DNA of 64,000 nucleotides from NCBI GenBank assembly GCA_963724975.1, contig CAVRXB010000005.1:186001-250000 (forward strand), read 5' to 3'. Position numbers and translations under genes: made by a program. Under the pieces are notes generated by a model that searched no databases, was not told the origin of the DNA, and was given only the letters and a program-made list of their open reading frames with translations. This document shows positions 8,753 through 17,206 of this stretch, piece after piece. How positions within the stretch are numbered: the first letter of the stretch is position 1; each line of letters starts with the position of its first letter. The DNA comes from CAIWHR01 sp963724975. GTDB taxonomy: Bacteria > Pseudomonadota > Gammaproteobacteria > Burkholderiales > Casimicrobiaceae.

Positions 8753-9658
8753 ATGAGCACATCAATCAAATGGTTCGCGGCAGCCATACTTGCCGCCGTC
8801 GTTTCGCCGGCTGGCGCGGTTCTCAGTGTATTCGCCACCGTGCCCGAGTGGGGCGCGCTCACCGAAGCGCTCGGGGGAGACAACGTCAAAGTGTACGTCG
8901 CCACGTCGGCGGCACAAGACCCGCACCACATCGAAGCGAAGCCGAGCTTGATCGGACGCGCGCGCACCGCGGACTTGGTCGTGGCGACCGGCGCGGAGCT
9001 CGAGGGCGGCTGGCTACCGCTAGTGCTTCAGCAGGCCGGCAATCCTAAGGTACGTCCCGGCCAGCCTGGATACTTCGAGGCGGCGAGCTACGTGACGCTG
9101 CTCGACAAGCCAACACGGCTCGATCGCGCCGAGGGCGACGTTCACGCCGCCGGCGATCCCCACATCCAGACCGATCCGCGCAACATCGCGCGCGTTGCCG
9201 CCGCGCTCGTCGCGCGATTGGTCGAACTCGATCCCGGCAATGCCGATATGTACCGATCAAGGTACAAGGCCTTCGACGAAAAGTGGCGCGCGGCGATTTC
9301 GCGCTGGGAGCGCGAAGCCGCCACACTCAAGGGCGTTCCCGTGCTCGTCCAGCACAAAGCCTTCACCTACCTCATCGCCTGGCTCGGCATGAAGGAAGTG
9401 GCAGCGCTCGAACCAAAGCCCGGCGTCGAACCGACCGTCGGCTATCTATCCGAGGTCCTTGCGATCGTCCAAAGGCAGCCCGTGAAGATGGTTCTCCGCG
9501 CGGCTTTCCAAAACGACCGCCCGTCGCTATGGATTGCCGAGCGCGCCAAGATCCCGGCTGTGATGCTGCCCTTTACTGTAGGCGGCGATCCGGAGGCGAA
9601 AGATCTCTTCGGCCTGTTCGACGACACCATCGCCCGTTTGCTGAAGGCGGCCGCATGA
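8753..9658 (+). CDS. Metal ABC transporter substrate-binding protein (ZnuA/TroA family)
   Basis: A 301-residue protein with a signal peptide ending near SPAGA. It has the cluster A-I fold markers: FATVPEWGALTEALGG at the start, then DPHHIEAKPS, GDPHIQTDPRNI and LVQHKAFTYLIAWLG, which supply the histidine metal ligands, and a late GGDPEAKD acidic segment. The family binds Zn or Mn in the periplasm. A longer in-frame extension upstream overlaps the porin and is not real; the ATG at 8753 follows GGAGTGTGAGC. The stop overlaps the next start (ATGA). Confidence 0.85.
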   Translation: MSTSIKWFAAAILAAVVSPAGAVLSVFATVPEWGALTEALGGDNVKVYVATSAAQDPHHIEAKPSLIGRARTADLVVATGAELEGGWLPLVLQQAGNPKVRPGQPGYFEAASYVTLLDKPTRLDRAEGDVHAAGDPHIQTDPRNIARVAAALVARLVELDPGNADMYRSRYKAFDEKWRAAISRWEREAATLKGVPVLVQHKAFTYLIAWLGMKEVAALEPKPGVEPTVGYLSEVLAIVQRQPVKMVLRAAFQNDRPSLWIAERAKIPAVMLPFTVGGDPEAKDLFGLFDDTIARLLKAAA

Positions 9659-10452
9659 ACCTCACCGCTATCGACCTCGGCATCCTCGTTCCCGCGTTTG
9701 TCGCGGGACTGCTCGTGACCGCCACGCATGTGCCGTTGGGTGCGCAGGTGCTCGCCCGCGGTATCGTGTTCATTGACCTCGCGATCGCCCAGATCGCCGG
9801 ATGCGGCGTGCTGCTCGCAGACCGTTTTGGTTTTGAAGCAGAAGGCATCGCAGCGCAAGTCGCAGCACTCGTCGCGGCGTTGGTCGGAGCTGTCCTCCTT
9901 ACCTGGTCGGAACGGCGGTGGCCCGACGTCCAGGAAGCGGTGATCGGTGTCGTGTTCGTGCTCGCCGCAACCGGCGGCATTCTGCTACTCGCAAGCAACG
10001 TGCATGGCAGCGAGCATCTGCGCGATCTGCTCGTCGGGCAGATTCTGTGGGTTCAACCGCGCCAGCTCGTCTGGGTAGCATTGGTCTACGCGGTGATCCT
10101 GGCAGTTTGGTTCAGCATCGCATCGCGATTCGGTCGCTTCGGTTTCTACGCGATATTTGCGTGCGTCGTGACAGTATCCGTACAGCTTGTCGGTGTGTAC
10201 CTCGTGTTCGCGACTTTGATCGTACCTCCGCTGGCCACACGTAAAGTCGTCGGGCGAAGGCTTTTCAAAGCGTACTTGGTAGGTGCTGCGGGATATGCCG
10301 CGGGCCTCGTTGCGTCGACTGCACTCGACCTGCCGTCGGGTCCGACAATCGTTTGGGCGATCGCCGCGATTGGCTTTGCCGTCTACCTTGTAACGGCGCG
10401 TCAGCTCTCTGCGAACCGCGGACCTCTCGCGACCCGGTCGTCGAATGAGTAG
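9655..10452 (+). CDS. Metal ABC transporter permease (ZnuB family)
   Basis: A 265-residue membrane protein with about eight hydrophobic segments. The family signature region is present: LGAQVLARGIVFIDLAIAQIA and LVGVYLVFATLIVPPLAT. It overlaps the binding-protein gene by four bases (ATGA), so translation is coupled. A complete importer also needs an ATPase; none is present next to it, so the ATPase must come from elsewhere or the system is incomplete. Confidence 0.85.
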   Translation: MNLTAIDLGILVPAFVAGLLVTATHVPLGAQVLARGIVFIDLAIAQIAGCGVLLADRFGFEAEGIAAQVAALVAALVGAVLLTWSERRWPDVQEAVIGVVFVLAATGGILLLASNVHGSEHLRDLLVGQILWVQPRQLVWVALVYAVILAVWFSIASRFGRFGFYAIFACVVTVSVQLVGVYLVFATLIVPPLATRKVVGRRLFKAYLVGAAGYAAGLVASTALDLPSGPTIVWAIAAIGFAVYLVTARQLSANRGPLATRSSNE

Positions 10453-10819
10453 CTACTTGGCGAGACGATCCAAATTCGTGGGTCCGTCGAGAACCACGGC
10501 CTCCGCCTCAGTCTACTTGCGGCGCGCAAGCCTGGTATTGGCGACCCGTTCCGTCTCCCGCGCCCGAATCGCCGAGCGACCTCCGCACCACCACAACAAC
10601 GATGGTACAGCTGATATCATGCACTAATTTGCATGTTTACGGGCTGTACTCGCTTCGGCTATCATGAAATACTTGGATTGTTGCTCGTAACTTGAATCGC
10701 AATATTTTGCATATTAGTCCAAACTCCGCATTCGCAGATGACCCTGGCCTCAGCCGACTGTTCTTGAGAATCACCGGACCTCACATGGGGGCCGTTGGTT
10801 TTCTGGAAGGAGATCCGCC
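10453..10819. promoter_or_regulatory. Intergenic region upstream of tupA with an inverted repeat
   Basis: No convincing gene. The segment 10600-10720 is AT-rich for this window and probably holds the tupA promoter. ACTAATTTGC at 10623-10632 and GCATATTAGT at 10709-10718 form an imperfect inverted repeat about 76 bases apart. An operator role is inference only. Confidence 0.3.
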
Positions 10820-11647
10820 ATGGTAATGACTCGCAGGGCATTCGTTGCGTTCCTGGTCATGTCTATGACATTCGCGGCGCAAGCGCAGGACCGCTTCATT
10901 ATCCTAGCCTCGACGACCTCGACCGAGCAGTCAGGATTGTTTGAATATCTCCTGCCCATCTTCGAAAGTAAGACCGGAATCCAGGTCCGCGTCGTTGCGC
11001 TCGGGACGGGTCAGGCGCTCGACCTCGCACGGCGCGGAGATGCCGATGTCGTGTTCGTCCATGCCAAGTCCGCCGAGGAGAAATTTCTGGCCAAAGGCCA
11101 TGGCGTGAAGCGCTATCCGGTGATGTTCAACGACTTCGTGTTGATCGGGCCGAAGAGCGACCCCGCAAAGATCGCTGGCGGCATGGACATCCTCGAAGCA
11201 TTGAAGAAGATCGAGTCGACCCAGTCGCCTTTCGTGTCGCGCGGCGACCGGAGCGGGACGCACATGGCTGAGCTGGATCTCTGGAAGGCAAGCGGGATCG
11301 ACCTCGACAAGGCCAAGGGACCCTGGTATCGCGACACGGGCCAAGGCATGGGCCCGGCACTGAACACGGCGGCGTCGATGAATGGTTACATCCTTGCTGA
11401 TCGCGGGACTTGGCTCGCATTCAAGAACCGCGGCGACCTCACGATCCTGGTCGAAGGTGACAAGCGCCTCTTCAACCAGTATGGCGTGATGCTGGTGAAT
11501 CCGGACGAGCACCCGACTGTGAAGAAAGACCTCGGTCAAACGTTCATCGACTGGCTGGTGTCACCGGAGGGTCAGCAGGCCATCGCCGGATACAAGATTG
11601 GCGGCGAGCAGCTGTTCTTCCCCAATGCGGGGGATGCGGGCGTATGA
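10820..11647 (+). CDS. tupA: Tungstate ABC transporter substrate-binding protein TupA
   Basis: A 275-residue exported protein (signal peptide to about FAAQAQ). It carries the tungstate-binding signature: LASTTSTEQSGLF with the TTST motif near the N terminus, SRGDRSGTHMAELDLW in the middle, and DTGQGMGPALNTAAS. TupA binds tungstate, sometimes molybdate, in the periplasm for delivery to TupB/TupC. Neither tupB nor tupC follows; instead there is a terminator and a decayed molybdopterin-binding gene. It may use a remote permease. Confidence 0.85.
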   Translation: MVMTRRAFVAFLVMSMTFAAQAQDRFIILASTTSTEQSGLFEYLLPIFESKTGIQVRVVALGTGQALDLARRGDADVVFVHAKSAEEKFLAKGHGVKRYPVMFNDFVLIGPKSDPAKIAGGMDILEALKKIESTQSPFVSRGDRSGTHMAELDLWKASGIDLDKAKGPWYRDTGQGMGPALNTAASMNGYILADRGTWLAFKNRGDLTILVEGDKRLFNQYGVMLVNPDEHPTVKKDLGQTFIDWLVSPEGQQAIAGYKIGGEQLFFPNAGDAGV

Positions 11648-11713
11648 GGGTGCGAGTGTTCGTATTCGGTGTCGCGCTCGCGGTATATGGACTGACAACC
11701 ATGAAAAATGCGC

Positions 11714-11733
11714 CGCCCGGCGCCGGGCGTTTT
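11714..11733 (+). terminator. Terminator-like perfect palindrome after tupA
   Basis: CGCCCGGCGCCGGGCG at 11714-11729 is a perfect 16-base palindrome followed by TTTT, about 70 bases after the tupA stop. The T-run is short, so efficiency is uncertain. Confidence 0.55.
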
Positions 11734-11984
11734 GCGGCATTCATGCTGTAATCGCAAGCGCAGGACATTCTGGCACCCCATGGCTTCACTCCCGTTGGGA
11801 GCCCGTAGCGGAAACAGTCATGGCACGCACCAACTTCGATCGCGATAGTGCAACCGATGCGTTCCGCTTGGGGCGGCGTGGAACGGTTTCGGTGCGACGG
11901 CGGGTGGCGCAGGGGCTCGCAAAATTGTTGGTCTGTGCGTCGCGATACGCCGACAACGGCAGTGTTCGCGCAATCCACACCTCA

Positions 11985-12470
11985 AGGCACGACGGCGCTG
12001 CTCGTGTCGGGGGAATGTACAAGAACGAAGCTGGACGGGCTCGGCGTGTGATGCGCATCTCCAACGAGCTCGCGAATGCAGCGCGATCGAGGGACGTTCG
12101 TCAGGTCGAAGACGCAAGGAAGATCGCTACATGGATGGCGACGGCAAAAGTCGCAGCGCTACACCGGTCAGTGTTGCTGCGCGATGGACTCACATAGGCA
12201 GCTTCGGCCCGCCTGTCGAGAAAGAGCGGCAGCCGACCATCTCGGCGTAGCGTCGTGATCGCTACGGCCACCGATGGGTACCAAGCCGTGTTTTCCTGGG
12301 CGGAGCTATTCCTTTCACCGATCGGTGAAGGCGCCCTGGTCATCTTCGAGCGCGATGGCGCGCCACTGCCTGCAAGCGAAGGTCCGTTGGCGCTCGTTTC
12401 GCTGCGCGACACGCAGCCCGGTCCACGCCATGTGAAATGGCTCGCGAAATCGAGATTCGCCGTCTTGGCG
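11985..12470 (+). pseudogene. Decayed molybdopterin-dependent oxidoreductase-type binding protein
   Basis: In one frame the sequence gives RSRDVRQVEDARK, then an in-frame TAG at 12195-12197, then VVIATATDGYQAVFSWAELF, GALVIFERDGAPL and RDTQPGPRHVKWL. The last three segments are characteristic of small exported proteins of the molybdopterin-binding family often found with tungstate/molybdate genes. Upstream, LLVSGE appears in a different frame, so at least one frameshift is also present. The 5' end is not recognisable. Adjacency to tupA supports the assignment. Confidence 0.55.
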
Positions 12471-12498
12471 ACTAGCGTGCGGGGAAGGCGTTCCCGCG

Positions 12499-13050
12499 TC
12501 AGCCGAGCGAGAAGTCAGGAATGCCCCGCAGGACCAAGCTCACACCAACAGCGCATACATATAGCCCGACTCCGAAGGCGGTGTGCGCCATAAGGCTTCT
12601 CAGCCTGGCCTGCGTCGGATTGGGCGTTCTTGACGCAGCTATGCCGAGCCCGAACGACGGCTGCATGATGAGGTACGGCACCAGCACACTACCAATGCCG
12701 AAAAGTATGGCGGGCGACAAGGTTGGCCGCGCAAGCCAGCTGCCTGAAACAAACGCAACGAGCACGAGTGCATACACGGTTCCAAGGACGTAATGGGCGA
12801 TCCAGCCCACCGCGCACTCAGAACGCTTTTGCGGGGCGGCGGCGATGCTCGCGTGCATGAACGTGCCTTCGGGCATATGGCGAAGCCAACGCCCGACCAG
12901 ACAATAGTTGGGCGAAGGAACGTTGAACGCACGTTTCAGAAACAGTGCCCAAACGTCCATGAACAAAGTTGCGCCAAGCCCAACGACGACCGCACCTACG
13001 AAGTAAGTTGCTCCAGTGCTCATAACGTGCGCCGATTGAGGTTCGGTCAC
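12499..13050 (-). CDS. DUF2938 family membrane protein
   Basis: A 183-residue protein (or 174 from the ATG at 13023) with four or five membrane spans. It matches DUF2938: FMDVWALFLKRAF, YCLVGRWLRHMPEG, GWIAHYVLGTVYALVL and GIAASRTPNPTQARLRSL. Function unknown. A GTG at 13050 overlaps the stop of the upstream hydrolase by four bases (GTGA), suggesting coupled translation. It is the most downstream gene of a minus-strand run of cassette-like genes. Confidence 0.8.
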   Translation of the reverse strand: MTEPQSAHVMSTGATYFVGAVVVGLGATLFMDVWALFLKRAFNVPSPNYCLVGRWLRHMPEGTFMHASIAAAPQKRSECAVGWIAHYVLGTVYALVLVAFVSGSWLARPTLSPAILFGIGSVLVPYLIMQPSFGLGIAASRTPNPTQARLRSLMAHTAFGVGLYVCAVGVSLVLRGIPDFSLG

Positions 13051-13991
13051 CGTTGCGGAAGAAAGTCAACGATAGCGTTGAGGACCTCAGCGGGTCGCTC
13101 GAGATAGGCGAAGTGCCCGCAGTCACTGAGCACAACAAGGCGTGATCGCGACCCTGCTTCAGCAACGTTTCTTGCGCACTCCAACGGAACGAAGTCGTGA
13201 TCGCCATGAATGGCCAGTGTCGGCAGGTTCAACTCTCGAAACCTCGCGAGCAGGTCGTACTCGGGCGACAACCACGTTTGCGCGTAGAGCCTGTCCTCTA
13301 TTGCCCGTGCTTTAACGATGTCCTCGGGCTTGAAATGCGAGCGCAATCGACGAATGACGGATTCCAGATGATCCGGTCGACGAAGAGCCTTGCTGAAGTG
13401 TACCCGATAGTATTCGGCGTCTGTTTCAATATCGCCGTCGACGTACTCGGGCCTTTCTGCAATCGCACGCATCTTCGCCAGGCTGGATGCCTCTGCAGCT
13501 TGGCGTTGCTCGCGAAAGCGCAGAAGATCGGCATGCGAAGCTGGAGCCGAATTCAGAAGTATTAGGCGAGAGACCTGATCGGGGTGGCGTGTTGCGTATT
13601 CCAGGGCCAGGAGACCACCCCACGAATGGCCCAGTACTGCGATTGCGTCGAGGCCGAAGAACTGCCTCAATCTGTCGAGGTCGTCGACCTCAGATTCGAT
13701 GGTGACGGCCTCGGGCGCAACCCCCGGAGAAGACTTGCCACGCCCTCGCTGATCGTAATAGATCAGGCGAAATGCGCAGGACAGTCGATCCAGGTCCGGC
13801 AACAGATAGTTGTGGTTGAAATCCGGTCCGCCGTGGAGGATGACGAGGGGACGTCCGTTGCCGATTTCGCGGAAATAGAGTTGCGCACCTGGAACTGGAA
13901 AGTATCCTTCGTGCACGCGCGGCTGGTCGCAAGTTCGATGGGTCGGCATCACATGCGGGACGGCCGCGTTCAGCGGCGGGTTAGACCGCAT
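13047..13991 (-). CDS. Alpha/beta hydrolase, proline iminopeptidase-like
   Basis: A 314-residue hydrolase. Seen: VILHGGPDFNHNYLL (oxyanion region), YYDQRGRGKSS, the nucleophile elbow GHSWGG, acid DHDFVP and the histidine in SDCGHFAYLERP. These fit the proline iminopeptidase subgroup, though related hydrolases act on other amides or esters. The ATG at 13991 follows AGGGGAAAAT. Oddly, the first codons (MRSNPPLNAAVPH) are the translation of an attC half-site, so the gene may have captured its start from integron sequence; MPTHRTC at 13949 is an alternative start. Confidence 0.8.
   Translation of the reverse strand: MRSNPPLNAAVPHVMPTHRTCDQPRVHEGYFPVPGAQLYFREIGNGRPLVILHGGPDFNHNYLLPDLDRLSCAFRLIYYDQRGRGKSSPGVAPEAVTIESEVDDLDRLRQFFGLDAIAVLGHSWGGLLALEYATRHPDQVSRLILLNSAPASHADLLRFREQRQAAEASSLAKMRAIAERPEYVDGDIETDAEYYRVHFSKALRRPDHLESVIRRLRSHFKPEDIVKARAIEDRLYAQTWLSPEYDLLARFRELNLPTLAIHGDHDFVPLECARNVAEAGSRSRLVVLSDCGHFAYLERPAEVLNAIVDFLPQR
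13964..13986 (-). repeat. attC half-site inside the start of the hydrolase gene
   Basis: On the minus strand GTCTAAC, a CCGCC spacer and GCTGAAC match the R'' and L'' boxes of an attC site. The other half is missing. The half-site is translated as part of the hydrolase N terminus. Confidence 0.45.
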
Positions 13992-13999
13992 ATTTTCCC

Positions 14000-14266
14000 C
14001 TAGTGTGGACTGGCTTTCACGCTCAAGAATAGCGCCCGCGCGATGGCGGCAAAAGCCACCAGAGCCCACACCCCCTCCAGGACGACGAAAGGCATGAAAC
14101 TGATTAGGTACGACGAGTAACACGCGAGTCCAGCGCCCACGAGGTTAAGGCTCATGTAGACGTGACCATCCGACCGCAGAACCTTGACCATGTTGAGGAG
14201 AAACGCGATGAGTAGAAGAGCAACGCCAACAAAGCCAATCCATGTCGCTTGGTCGTCGTGAGGCAT
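14000..14266 (-). CDS. Small membrane protein, CBU_0592-like
   Basis: An 88-residue protein from the ATG at 14266 (MPHDDQATWIGFVG) with three hydrophobic spans: FVGVALLLIAFLLNM, LNLVGAGLACYSSYL and GVWALVAFAAIARALF. This pattern fits the small CBU_0592-type membrane family, of unknown function. A TTG 36 bases upstream is an alternative start. It lies directly after the PQ-loop gene. Confidence 0.6.
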   Translation of the reverse strand: MPHDDQATWIGFVGVALLLIAFLLNMVKVLRSDGHVYMSLNLVGAGLACYSSYLISFMPFVVLEGVWALVAFAAIARALFLSVKASPH

Positions 14267-14298
14267 GGTGTGTGTGGATCGCGGTATGTGGTCTAAGG

Positions 14299-14610
14299 TC
14301 AACCATGAACGATCACGCCAATGACAATGGCTGCATCAAGAATGATCCAGCCGACGCAAGCCACGTAGATCGTTTTGTCATGCTTTCGAATTCCGTACAC
14401 AAACCACAGGCATGCAGAAATGAGGTAGGCGGCCCAAGAGATGATTGAGACACCGCTCGCATTCCGGCCAAACCAAACAGTGAACACTTGCGGCACCGTC
14501 ATGAGCAGGGTAACGATCGAGAAAATGCGGAGCGTTCCTTCAAGACCGGTGGGAGAATGCGAACTGCTCGATTGGCCAACAGCTTGGCCATCTGGAGGAA
14601 GCATCGTCAT
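14299..14610 (-). CDS. PQ-loop/SemiSWEET-type membrane protein
   Basis: A 103-residue protein. TLLMTVPQVFTVWFGRNASG carries the PQ motif, followed by SIISWAAYLISACLWFVYGI and a third hydrophobic segment; three spans with a PQ motif is the SemiSWEET/MtN3 half-transporter arrangement. These proteins dimerise to carry sugars, but the substrate here is unknown. The ATG at 14610 has GAGGGA upstream. It looks like cassette cargo, since an attC relic lies just upstream. Confidence 0.7.
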   Translation of the reverse strand: MTMLPPDGQAVGQSSSSHSPTGLEGTLRIFSIVTLLMTVPQVFTVWFGRNASGVSIISWAAYLISACLWFVYGIRKHDKTIYVACVGWIILDAAIVIGVIVHG

Positions 14611-14635
14611 CGTGTGTCCCTCTTGTCTTGCGAGT

Positions 14636-14676
14636 GGCTGACGAACGAAGTGAGCGACGCCACCCGCCGGTCAGCC
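14636..14676 (-). repeat. Degenerate short attC site
   Basis: GGCTGAC at 14636-14642 and GTCAGCC at 14670-14676 are perfect inverted repeats in the R'' and R' positions. Next to the first, GAACGAAG matches the spacer of the full sites at 51.5-64 kb. The GNAT gene's TGA stop is inside the site, as in true cassettes. Confidence 0.55.
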
Positions 14677-15309
14677 GGGAAAGAGCACGTCGAAGAGCGC
14701 TTTCGCCTTGGGCGTCAGGTTCCTGGGATCCGGACGAAGAAGTTCATCGTCAGGCACCAATACTTTGGCGTAGAAAGCCTCATAGACACGCTTCACAACG
14801 CCCGGCGCCACCATCTCCCGGTCGTAGCCAGGGGCAAAGCCGAGCAGCTGATATCCGGCGCGCTCCAGTGCGAGCTGCATATTGGGTATCTTCAAGGTCG
14901 CAAGACCGTAGATGAAACCGGCCCCCATTGCACGCGCCACGTTTTCTCCAAACTCCATCGCGCGCACAGCCAATTTCGCACCCCGATGCTGCGGCGCGAT
15001 GGCGCCAAATCGGGCATATATCGACAAAGCATCCTCCTCTCGCTCCCATGACCCCATGCCTGCCAGTTCGTCGCCGCGCTTGATGAGTATCACGAGAAGA
15101 TCCTTCTCGACTTCACCATCAAGAGAGGCCTTGTCAAGATAGAAATCCTCTCGCAGGTAACAACTGGCAACCCCGACGGAGATATCTGGATGCCAATCCC
15201 TAATGGCGGCAATGAGCGCAGAGATTTCGGATCGCTTCAGTCGCTCGCAGCGATACCCCTCAGGTAACTGAATCATTGCCGATATTGCTTCGTTGCTGGG
15301 CCAGTTCAT
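14671..15309 (-). CDS. GNAT family N-acetyltransferase
   Basis: A 212-residue protein. DELAGMGSWEREEDALSIYA, then FGAIAPQHRGAKLAVRAMEF, correspond to the acetyl-CoA-binding region (the QHRGAK stretch in place of Q/RxxGxG/A), and LATLKIPNMQLALERAGYQ to the late helix-strand pair. It acetylates an unknown amine. The ATG at 15309 has GGAG upstream. It is flanked by attC relics on both sides, so it is probably an old cassette. Confidence 0.65.
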   Translation of the reverse strand: MNWPSNEAISAMIQLPEGYRCERLKRSEISALIAAIRDWHPDISVGVASCYLREDFYLDKASLDGEVEKDLLVILIKRGDELAGMGSWEREEDALSIYARFGAIAPQHRGAKLAVRAMEFGENVARAMGAGFIYGLATLKIPNMQLALERAGYQLLGFAPGYDREMVAPGVVKRVYEAFYAKVLVPDDELLRPDPRNLTPKAKALFDVLFPG

Positions 15310-15394
15310 GCGCGGTCTCCAATGCCAACACGCTAGGTACGCCCCCTAAACCGAGCCACCTTTCCGGGTACCGACGGTGTTCCCTTATCTTGGC

Positions 15395-15409
15395 GCCTAA
15401 CGGTTAGTC
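15395..15409 (-). repeat. Minimal attC: R'' and R' boxes with no hairpin between
   Basis: gcctaacggttagtc: the two boxes, normally about 70 bases apart, are separated by one base. The stop of the membrane protein at 15404-15631 is inside. The same structure occurs at 61191-61205. Confidence 0.5.
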
Positions 15410-15631
15410 CGTGCGGTTGGCGCGATAGACACGGATCGCCCCAATGACGATGCAGATCACCGCCGGCCAAAACGTGAAGAAGAACAGCAGGCCCGGTCCG
15501 ATCGGGTTGGGATTCGGATCGGGCCACAGGCCAATGGCTGCCGCGACGATTATGAACACCAACGGAGCAGACCCAAGGACGAGTAACGTCACGCCGATTC
15601 TCACCCACCAGGACTGGAAATAAGTCTGCAT
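15404..15631 (-). CDS. Small two-span membrane protein
   Basis: 75 residues with hydrophobic segments IGVTLLVLGSAPLVFIIVAA and GLLFFFTFWPAVICIVIGAI joined by a proline/asparagine-rich loop (WPDPNPNPIGPG). Function unknown. Its TAA stop sits in the minimal attC at 15395-15409, which supports its being an integron cassette gene. Confidence 0.6.
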   Translation of the reverse strand: MQTYFQSWWVRIGVTLLVLGSAPLVFIIVAAAIGLWPDPNPNPIGPGLLFFFTFWPAVICIVIGAIRVYRANRTD

Positions 15632-15759
15632 GCGGAGCGGCGCGACCTGATCTGCGAGTGCGGATCAACGAACTTGGATGACAAGCGACCCGCTGCGCGA
15701 GCCAAGCCGCACACGCATGCGTCAGCGCTGACCCATGTTGGGGCTCATCTCGCTCGACC

Positions 15760-16272
15760 CTATTCGGAGCGCTTCCAGGTTACTGTTCCGACTCCGCCAC
15801 TCGATGCTGTCGGAGTGATGTACTTGAGCTCATTTTTGCCGCTGGAGGACAGCAACCGCTTCTGCTCTGTTCCATTCCAATTCGGAAACGTAGCGCTGTC
15901 CACCTTGAAAGTTAACGTCTTCTCTGCGGGGTTCACGGAATAAGTGCCGATGATGGCGATGCTCTTCGAAATTACCGCGCTATTCTCTTCCGGTGTTCCC
16001 GCGGCGCGATTGTTCGAGGCGAACTTGGGTAGGTTAGGGCCGATGATCGTAAGCATGAAGTGACCATTGGCGTCCAAGGTCAGCATGCCCTTCGCGCCCG
16101 AACCGAACTGATCGATTTTCGTCCCGTCCTTTTCGGTTATCGACGAGACAAGTGTCCACGTCCCCACGACATCGGCCGCGCTCTGAGCCAAAGCGGTGGA
16201 ACATGAAAGCAAGACCAGGCCAGATAGCAATGCTGGCACTACGGCAAGGCGGAACGCAGTTCGAGGCTCCAT
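15760..16272 (-). CDS. Exported lipocalin-like domain protein
   Basis: A 170-residue protein with a signal peptide (MEPRTAFRLAVVPALL, then LVLLSCSTALAQ; a lipobox at LLSC is possible). The mature part has VVGTWTLVSSITEKDGTKI, GMLTLDANGHFMLTI, GTYSVNPAEKTLTFKV and YITPTASSGGVGTVTWKR, the layout of the lipocalin-like domain PF13924. Binding partner unknown. The ATG at 16272 lies behind AGAGGAG. Confidence 0.7.
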   Translation of the reverse strand: MEPRTAFRLAVVPALLSGLVLLSCSTALAQSAADVVGTWTLVSSITEKDGTKIDQFGSGAKGMLTLDANGHFMLTIIGPNLPKFASNNRAAGTPEENSAVISKSIAIIGTYSVNPAEKTLTFKVDSATFPNWNGTEQKRLLSSSGKNELKYITPTASSGGVGTVTWKRSE

Positions 16273-16604
16273 AGTCTCCTCTTCAGATTGGCAGGTTGCG
16301 CTTCGGCGACAGGCCGCACGATGACTAGGCTGCTCGCGAAAGCACCGACGAAACGCCGCCGATCCATCCCCAATCCCCCCCGACATTCGAAAATACCACG
16401 CCGCTCGCGCTAGTACATAGAAAAACGCGCAGAATGGGTGCTCCAACATGAAATTCGCCGCGCAAAATGCGTTGGTGGAATCTTGCGTTTTCTATCGGTG
16501 CCCAGTCGCGGCGCGTCTTCATCTCTGCCGCGATGTTGACATTCGATTGGAGCGGCGCGACCATCATCAGAATTGTCCCTTGAGAAAACAAAGGAGGGAT
16601 CGTT

Positions 16605-17159
16605 ATGGGACGCAGAATCGTCGTGCTGCTTGTGGCGGTGTTCGCGGCTGCAACCGCCTTCTCCTCGGCAACCGCCGCGCCGATTTTTTTTCATATGGTA
16701 GGCGGGATCTGTACCGGTGGCAGCGACGATGGTGGTCAGCCGCTCTGTAGCGGCCACATTACCGCCTCGGTCGAGATGGCGGATGGATACATCCCGGGAA
16801 CGCCTTTCTTCGCCAGCTCTTGTTGCGACGCCTCTCCGGTAGTTCAATTTTGGTATGAGGACCGTTTTCTACCGTGGGGCCCCGTCGACTTTCCAACAGG
16901 TGTGTTCGGTGCGTTCAATGCCGGGCTAATGTCTGAAGCCCCGGGCGTGTCATCCCTTTCCCTGCATTGGTACGACGGCTGGTGGTTTGAAGCTAGTGCG
17001 GGGACTTGGCTCTTCGCGCTGGAAATCGGGGGCGGTATTTATTCGGCTTCAGGCACGTACACAGATTGGGTGATAGGTAGAGCCGCTGAACCCGCGACGC
17101 TCGCGCTGCTTGGTATCGGTCTGGCTGGACTCGGCTTCTCTCGTCGGCGCAAGCAATAA
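16605..17159 (+). CDS. PEP-CTERM sorting-domain protein
   Basis: 184 residues. A signal peptide (to about SATAAP) opens the protein and the exosortase signal closes it: AAEPATLALLGIGLAGLGF plus SRRRKQ. The middle is rich in aromatic residues, glycine and paired cysteines, with no recognised domain. A strong GGAGGG ribosome site precedes the ATG. Such proteins are cut and attached at the cell surface or in an exopolysaccharide matrix by an exosortase encoded elsewhere. Confidence 0.85.
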   Translation: MGRRIVVLLVAVFAAATAFSSATAAPIFFHMVGGICTGGSDDGGQPLCSGHITASVEMADGYIPGTPFFASSCCDASPVVQFWYEDRFLPWGPVDFPTGVFGAFNAGLMSEAPGVSSLSLHWYDGWWFEASAGTWLFALEIGGGIYSASGTYTDWVIGRAAEPATLALLGIGLAGLGFSRRRKQ

Positions 17160-17206
17160 GCAGCGCGTCAGGATCCGCCCGGTTAAGTAGACCCAGAAGG
17201 TTAACG

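Noticed and set aside
12804..13107. Plus-strand frame opposite the DUF2938 gene
   Set aside because: It is the antisense of a gene with clear family features.
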